Shown in pieces: positions 59,101 through 64,000 of a DNA stretch of 64,000 nt (position 1 is the stretch's first letter; each line of letters begins with the position of its first letter). Under the pieces are notes generated by a model. The model had not been told where the DNA came from. It saw only the letters and a program-made list of their open reading frames with translations, and did not search any database. The stretch lies in assembly GCA_002110485.1 (NCBI GenBank), contig MOWL01000068.1, positions 1,488,001 to 1,552,000 on the forward strand, read 5' to 3'. Origin of the DNA: Emergomyces orientalis. Lineage: Eukaryota; Ascomycota; Eurotiomycetes; Onygenales; Ajellomycetaceae. The position numbers and the translations under genes are program-made.

Positions 59101-62100
59101 GCGAACACGTGCAAGAGAATACAGAACCTACCAATGCGCATACAAGAGTTTTCTCTTCTCCCGAAAAGTTACATCGCCCCAAACGGCATTGAAGATGCAT
59201 GGCCTGTGACCGCATCACAAGAGCCTTTGGTTGCCGATGTCATGTTAGCTGGCACAAAATATGTTTATGATACGGTGGTGATGTTAAAACAGACCAATAT
59301 TGGCGATGTGAAGGCCGCTCTGGAGATGCTACTGGAACACGACTCCTTTCTTCGGAGCACATTTATTCCATACGGAAAAACATATCTTCAAACCATCCCC
59401 AAGAAAGCCCCCCTACCTTGGCAGGAGCTAGACATGACACTGGCGGAGTACCTGGAGAAAAGGCCAGTCACCATCACTATGGGAGGACCTTTTTTCAAAA
59501 TTACCGCCCTTGCCACTAGAGAAGTAATATTTACAATGCACCATGCTCTTTTTGATTTTTGGTCCAACCGCTTTGTATTCGATGATTTGTCCAATTTGAT
59601 CCGTACACGTCCGGTGACTATTCGCCCGCAGTACAATCAGTTTGCGCAATACCTTGCCCAACAGGACAAAATTTTAAGTCAAGCGTACTGGCGCAACTAT
59701 CTTAAAGATTCCCAATCGTCGAGACTGGGGCACAAGCCGGGCGCAGCCAACGTCACCATGTTGAGCTTGACGATTCCAATTCATTTCACTAGTAAAGCCA
59801 TCGGAGTCTCTGTGGGTTCAATTTTATATGCATCATGGGCATTAGTCCTATCTCACATTCTTGAGAGCTCCGAAGTGATTTTCGGCGTCACGCTGTTTGG
59901 CCGAGATATGCCGATTCAAGATATTCTGCTCATGAACGGGCCGACTGTTGTGCAAGTTCCCCTGCGCGTTAAAATTCTCAAACCCTCATCGATTGGTAAA
60001 ATTGCGAAAGACATCCACCACCAAATACAGTCTTTAGCAGATCACGCTCACTATGGGTTGCGGAATATTTTGCTTACTTCTGGTCAGCCTGCGAACTTCT
60101 TTGACACTTCAGTTAATTTCTTGGTGAAGCCACCTTCATCAGATGCTGATGACACCTTTACATTTGTTTCTGACGAACAATCGGATTTTACTGACTATAT
60201 CAAACTCGAGGCGCGCGATTCCGATCTTACAAGTATTTCCCTATCGTCGACCCTGGATCCCACATTTGCCCAAGGGATTCTCTCCGGAGTGACCTCTGTT
60301 TTTAACGCCTTTTTCTTCGATGCACGTCGGCTTGTTGGTGATCTTAAACTGGACTCAATCCTAGCGCCCATTCCACAAGCCCCTGCACTTCAGGCCTCAC
60401 AAAATCATTCCCAATTCGCGCATACACTTTTTGAGCATAGAGTCACTGATTCCGCAGAGAAACTCGCCTTAGAGGACGAGAATGGCAATACGCTATCGTA
60501 TGCACAGTTGAATGAACGGGCAAACCGATTAGCTGAGTTTCTTCGATCCAAAGCAATCCGTCCAGAGGATGTTGTCCCTATTTGCCTGGATAAATCGATA
60601 AATATGGTAATTGCTATAATTGGCGTATTCAAATCTGGCGCTGCGTTTTGCGCCTTGGATCCTACAGGGCAACCAGCACGCAACCAGTTTATTGTGAAGA
60701 AAGTCAGAGCAAAATTGATTATCACCGATCTTAACAGTTCTAGTCCCGTGAAGAATTTTGATTGTGAGCATGTGGTGTTAGACCAGCTGGATATGTCCCT
60801 CTTCAGTGGCGAAAATATAGCTATTCCGACACTATCCCCTAAGAACTTGGCTTACGTGATATTCACTTCTGGGAGTGCTGGTGATCCAAAAGGCGTCCTC
60901 GTCACTCATGGTAATGTTTTCCATGCTACCAAGGGATTAGTCGAAGCAACTGGAGGGAATCGTTCTTGGAAATCGCTGTGGGCCCTCAACTACATCTTCG
61001 ATGGATCCTACTCCGACCTCTTTACAGTACTTAGCACCGGAGGCACCCTTTGCGTAGTCAGCCAACCCAAAGTATTTTCAAATCTTGCTGGTTTCGTCAA
61101 TGCTTTCGGCATTACCCATCTTAGTTTGACCCCAACAATTGTCAAACAACTTCTAAAACCTTCAGAGGTACCACGATTGAAGGTGCTTAATGTTGGCGGA
61201 GAACCCCTGGTGCCAGAGATCCTGGAAATGTGGGCAACTCGCATTCCTGTCTATAATAACTATGGGCCCACAGAAGGAACAATTACGATGACAACAGCAA
61301 TTGTCGAACCAACCAGCACGATCAACAACATTGGCACAGCGTTATCCAGTGCAACCGTGTCCGTCCTCGAGTTCGATTCACAGACTCCGGTACCCTTGGG
61401 AGAGGTGGGTGAGCTCTGCCTGAGTGGGCCCCAGGTGGCCCGTGGTTATCTAGATAACCCGGAAGCCACTCATGCGGCATTTTTTATCGGAAATGATGGA
61501 TCACCGATGTATCGTACTGGCGATATCGCTCGTCAACTTTTTGACGGCCGGTTTGAGTTGTTTGGCCGGAGAGACAATCAAGTTAAAGTCAATGGCCACC
61601 GAATAGAACTTGGAGAGGTTGAGAACGCTATTCTTAAAACTGGCATGTTGAAGTCTTGCCTGGTCCTCGCTGCGAAATTACACGGCAAGACCCAGCTTGT
61701 TGCTGTTTGCCAACTCCTCTCGGACGTCTCCGGCGATATCGAGGGAAATACCACACCCCTATTACCCCCATCAGAAGCATACCCCTTCCAAGAGTTGCAA
61801 ACAAGACTAGTTACTCTTGCACGTTATATGATGCCAGCCATCTGGCTTCCTGTTGCGTATCTCCCTCTCCTACCATCGGGCAAAACCAATCGGAAGGAGA
61901 TACTAAAACTCGTCGAATCGATGGAAGATTCCCTGGTGGCAAGTTATCAAGACCCTCAATCTACCGTTGTTATTGGAGAGTCGGATCATTCGACTTCTGA
62001 AACGAGCGAGGAACGATTGTTGCAAAACGCTTGGGGTTCCATATTCAGCCGTAACCCTGATTCCGTCGGGACTACGTCCAGCTTCTATGCTCTCGGTGGC

Positions 62101-63618
62101 GACTCGATCGCCGCTATCAACCTCGTCAGCGAGTGTCGCAAACTGGGATACGAGCTATCTGTTGCCGATGTTTTATCATTTCCTTCCATCAAAGAGCAGG
62201 CTCAGATCATCAAGCCTTTACTTGCCACCACAAATGAGACTCAATCAACTTCCACTGATCTGTACAAAGTTGAAGATGGCATATACGACATTTTGAATGA
62301 ATCTGGTGTTCACCAGAACGATATAGAGGCCATCTACCTTTGCCTCCCCGGCCAAGTCGAGTTCTTGACCCAAGGCCATACCGATGACCAATTCTGGCAA
62401 CTTCAGACGGTACGAAGAGTCCCGTCCGACTTCGATATTCTGCGGTGGTTGGAGCTGGTTCGGAAGCTCACTGCAAATAATGCGATTCTACGCGCCATGT
62501 TCGTCAAAAGCGTGAAAAATAAAGAGCCTGCGAAATGGATGCAAGTGATTTTAAGAGAAGCCATTTTAGACTTGGAAACAATTTGTTACAGCACCTTTGA
62601 AGAAAGGGAACGAATTATCGATACCTTGTGGAATGGGAGGTTCAAAATGGGAACGCCCTTCGTTCAATATCGAATTCTAAGGTCAACTGAGGATGGTACG
62701 CTCGATTTATATATAAAAATGGATCATGCGATGTACGACGGTACACTACTTCGTATCTTTGACGATCAATTTATCGCGATGGCGAGGAATGATGAGCCAC
62801 CAAAGCCAACGGAGTTTACGGAGCTCATAAAATATTGCTCCACCAGCGACACGGAAAAAATGCTGCACTTCTGGGTGAATCTACTCGGAGGAAATAAATT
62901 CAACTATCCGAACAAATCATTGGATCCGAAAGTCGGAGGAATGCTTATCAGACCCTTTGGAATGGAGGTGAATGATTTTGCTCACAGTACCGGAGTCACC
63001 GTACCCATTGTCTTCCAAACCGCCTGGGGTTTACTTCTGGCATTCCTGAGTAACAGCGCCGATGTCACATACGACAACTTGCTGACTGGTCGCAATGTAT
63101 ATCTCGACAATCCGCAACTGATCAATGGCAACTGCGCCAATTTCCTCCCTTTCCGCACTCGTTTCCATAAGGAGCAAACTCTCAGAACTCTCCTGCATGA
63201 TACCCAGATGCTTTTCTGGGAGACTACCGAAAACGGGATGGTTGGACTTGCAGATATATACAACGCGCTGGGTGTTGATCGGAGTAGAAGTAGTGCAAAG
63301 ACTATGTTCTGTTTCCAGCCGTTCGACCCTCCGCCTAAAACACTTGACGCCCATATGCGCTGGATCGTCATGGGTGTAAGCCAGAATAGAATGTTCTTCA
63401 ACTACGCCCTTATGTGCGAGGTGTTTAAATCTCCGGCCGGTTACAAGACGAAATTCCAGTACGATCCGAGGTCGATTGATGAGACTTCAGCAGAGAAAGC
63501 GGCGGATACCTTCGTTTCTATCTTTAATTTCATTTTGGGATGTACAGATGCTACAACCGTCGGGGATTTGTATGGTGAATTGGAAAGCGATTTTAGGGGC
63601 AGTCCCCCATGCAATTAG
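56161..63618 (+). CDS. Two-module non-ribosomal peptide synthetase C*-A1-T1-C2-A2-T2-C3
   Basis: An intronless gene of 2,485 residues. C* (1-~400) has Leu122-Arg123 where the catalytic His-His should be (VLRILVDR), so it is probably inactive. A1 (~410-890) keeps the ATP motif YTSGSTGKPKG, YRTGD and the A10 Lys (NVNGKVD). The substrate Asp that binds the alpha-amino group is Ser599 (TFSAAQRSIF), and the pocket read by eye is S-A-R-D-T-A-A-Q-I-K. T1 has LGGSS with Ser948. C2 (~1010-1400) has MHHALFD, H1127-H1128-D1132 intact. A2 (~1421-1900) has D1614 (IFDGSYSDLF), so it activates an ordinary alpha-amino acid (pocket D-G-S-S-L-V-N-I-T-K). T2 has GGDS with Ser1982. C3 (~2040-2480) has DHAMYDG (H2189, D2193). 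No thioesterase or reductase domain follows, so C3 is the likely release and cyclisation domain. No epimerase is present. The architecture resembles fungal synthetases that make diketopiperazines or benzodiazepinediones. Confidence 0.93.
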   Translation: MAISELHEEIQCTAQQRKYLSRMTPGKQPTYTLRWNTRQLCPSIDRFAYTWQAVASHNPILRTAIKPGGTDQEPRLVVLKKAAPIRIQGVPYHVAYKATSMKTAELTVMLSETGVALHLRVLRILVDRKSFAHICRDFDLFYHGQSCEPHDNLKYYIRHITERDDQNAFSYWRNLMNGTVTSLSYGFPTNTSGRKNTFTSGLHETLVGRIYDFLATHSVSMRDFVHAIWPLVQYRHTAATDGTAVFAVTGRDTSAPGYDTIVGHAELCYPLKLVIENGLSLLDWICQVSKIDQQASRNAFIGYNEIQDQILPVQPQVHLIVSEGLDIVDDGDDDILFPLTIIIDLERHLVNMHYYSEASSDHNLQIIFGHFIAVLMEAVRNPTTLLSDIDIIPKEEREFLLRCSEPVTSPAIGLIHELFERQAELNPHHECLNFEGKTAFTYEGLNKLSNQVARQLDCGRGKYVSVCMDRSPALIVSILAILKTGAAYVILDPESPVERNSFIATDVQASFVITDQSLAINFANPCLIVDLMNRAPNFDTSNLGVVQEATDICYVIYTSGSTGKPKGVLLEHKSAYTGLMAFPTLPNLRQLLFHNPTFSAAQRSIFSTLKQGGCLCLAKKENLTVRITELINSMHVNVIDVTPSTATLIDHTRVPTLCRMTVAGELINPALLPVWMGELELLNAYGLSEVTQINWRHVMHPKQNPQNIGRPVDSTRSYVLIPGTTRLAGILEPGELCLGGHQLARSYLNRSEKTRESFIQNPFGPGRIYRTGDMVVTHADGSIEMIGRIDFQVKINGQRVEPGEVNCYIQEHSDVFDSWTVSATMGNQTSLVAVVVPRDEREWSTLVQNLRRILRDQVPSYMIPAYWWKQSHLPLNVNGKVDVPLLSSLVHAIPPEDLLVNCISNGQNQGQRSLTPVENSLRRIWAEVLYLPETSINLEDSFMNLGGSSLSAIIVASRASKEHIEVKVHDIMLQNNLLEVANTCKRIQNLPMRIQEFSLLPKSYIAPNGIEDAWPVTASQEPLVADVMLAGTKYVYDTVVMLKQTNIGDVKAALEMLLEHDSFLRSTFIPYGKTYLQTIPKKAPLPWQELDMTLAEYLEKRPVTITMGGPFFKITALATREVIFTMHHALFDFWSNRFVFDDLSNLIRTRPVTIRPQYNQFAQYLAQQDKILSQAYWRNYLKDSQSSRLGHKPGAANVTMLSLTIPIHFTSKAIGVSVGSILYASWALVLSHILESSEVIFGVTLFGRDMPIQDILLMNGPTVVQVPLRVKILKPSSIGKIAKDIHHQIQSLADHAHYGLRNILLTSGQPANFFDTSVNFLVKPPSSDADDTFTFVSDEQSDFTDYIKLEARDSDLTSISLSSTLDPTFAQGILSGVTSVFNAFFFDARRLVGDLKLDSILAPIPQAPALQASQNHSQFAHTLFEHRVTDSAEKLALEDENGNTLSYAQLNERANRLAEFLRSKAIRPEDVVPICLDKSINMVIAIIGVFKSGAAFCALDPTGQPARNQFIVKKVRAKLIITDLNSSSPVKNFDCEHVVLDQLDMSLFSGENIAIPTLSPKNLAYVIFTSGSAGDPKGVLVTHGNVFHATKGLVEATGGNRSWKSLWALNYIFDGSYSDLFTVLSTGGTLCVVSQPKVFSNLAGFVNAFGITHLSLTPTIVKQLLKPSEVPRLKVLNVGGEPLVPEILEMWATRIPVYNNYGPTEGTITMTTAIVEPTSTINNIGTALSSATVSVLEFDSQTPVPLGEVGELCLSGPQVARGYLDNPEATHAAFFIGNDGSPMYRTGDIARQLFDGRFELFGRRDNQVKVNGHRIELGEVENAILKTGMLKSCLVLAAKLHGKTQLVAVCQLLSDVSGDIEGNTTPLLPPSEAYPFQELQTRLVTLARYMMPAIWLPVAYLPLLPSGKTNRKEILKLVESMEDSLVASYQDPQSTVVIGESDHSTSETSEERLLQNAWGSIFSRNPDSVGTTSSFYALGGDSIAAINLVSECRKLGYELSVADVLSFPSIKEQAQIIKPLLATTNETQSTSTDLYKVEDGIYDILNESGVHQNDIEAIYLCLPGQVEFLTQGHTDDQFWQLQTVRRVPSDFDILRWLELVRKLTANNAILRAMFVKSVKNKEPAKWMQVILREAILDLETICYSTFEERERIIDTLWNGRFKMGTPFVQYRILRSTEDGTLDLYIKMDHAMYDGTLLRIFDDQFIAMARNDEPPKPTEFTELIKYCSTSDTEKMLHFWVNLLGGNKFNYPNKSLDPKVGGMLIRPFGMEVNDFAHSTGVTVPIVFQTAWGLLLAFLSNSADVTYDNLLTGRNVYLDNPQLINGNCANFLPFRTRFHKEQTLRTLLHDTQMLFWETTENGMVGLADIYNALGVDRSRSSAKTMFCFQPFDPPPKTLDAHMRWIVMGVSQNRMFFNYALMCEVFKSPAGYKTKFQYDPRSIDETSAEKAADTFVSIFNFILGCTDATTVGDLYGELESDFRGSPPCN

Positions 63619-64000
63619 AGTTAATCAAATAAAACAAAAGGTAACGAGGCTAGAATAGCTAGTGGTAGGAAACTATATATATAGTACGGGCTGGGCTACT
63701 CATGGCATTGCTTCTTACAGCCAGATACCTACAATCAAATTGAAAGATAACCCTAAATAATTTTTCATCCTCAGAGAACAGTAAACGTTTCTGATATTAA
63801 TTTTACGGTTGTCTGGGAGGATAGTTCACGATCCACAACTTGGAAGAGATGGATGCCTTTAATAAAAGATAAACTGAGGAAGCGCTAACTACAGAGAAAA
63901 AGGCAGAGCAGAATGTAAGATAAACAGACATATAGATTCCCAATAGAAAACGACAAACTTCCCGAATAAAACTCGGAACTGCATTGGACATTCTATTAGA
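63619..64000. other. 3' flank of NRPS
   Basis: The last 380 bp. A short minus-strand frame (63991-63803) has hydrophobic segments but no family match and may be chance. The right end of the cluster is not visible. Confidence 0.5.

Noticed and set aside
63803..63991. Hydrophobic minus-strand frame at the right edge
   Set aside because: 62 codons, no motif. It might be the 3' end of a gene beyond the window, but this cannot be judged here.
1..64000. CRISPR arrays, operons, prophage or bacterial features
   Set aside because: None seen. Spliced genes and the family content show a fungal nuclear genome. No tRNA or rRNA gene was recognised either.

Overview
The window is nuclear DNA of a filamentous ascomycete. 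Nearly every gene has short introns (about 50-160 nt) with GTAAGT/GTATGT-type donors and CTAAC/GCTAAT-like branch sites, and the families present are typical of Eurotiomycetes. The gene set and the decay of plant-substrate genes would fit Onygenales, but that placement is inference. Gene density is low on the left and in the middle. Gene models were built by joining exons by eye. In most, summed exon lengths divide exactly by three and rebuild a family-like protein.

Left part (1-23.7 kb): a SANT/Myb-like fragment; a divergent 14-3-3-like protein; a small DUF6914-like protein; a complete acyl-CoA dehydrogenase; a TPR relic; an unrecognised secretory-type protein; a regulator with two tandem Zn2Cys6 clusters; and an FSH/LovG-type hydrolase broken by two opposite indels.

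Middle (24-44.2 kb): an HpcH/HpaI-type aldolase, a glutaredoxin-like DUF836 protein, a CHORD-CS co-chaperone, an ethanolamine kinase, two clear pseudogenes (3-dehydroshikimate dehydratase and a SnoaL-like protein), a GPI-anchored Cu-only superoxide dismutase and a DUF7704 membrane protein, separated by long non-coding stretches.

Right part (44.8-63.6 kb): a compact secondary-metabolite cluster. It contains an MFS exporter (one-base frameshift in a 7-A run), a catechol-type O-methyltransferase, a cytochrome P450, an unusual enoyl-reductase/carboxymuconolactone-decarboxylase fusion, and a single-exon 2,485-residue NRPS with order C*-A1-T1-C2-A2-T2-C-terminal C. A1 lacks the Asp that binds the alpha-amino group, C* has lost its catalytic histidines, and the protein ends in a condensation-like domain with no thioesterase. 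This layout resembles fungal two-module synthetases that cyclise an aryl or beta-amino acid with an amino acid. The likely scheme is that the NRPS makes a cyclic two-residue scaffold, which the P450, reductase fusion and methyltransferase modify and the MFS protein exports. This cluster is the best candidate for an undescribed system in the window.
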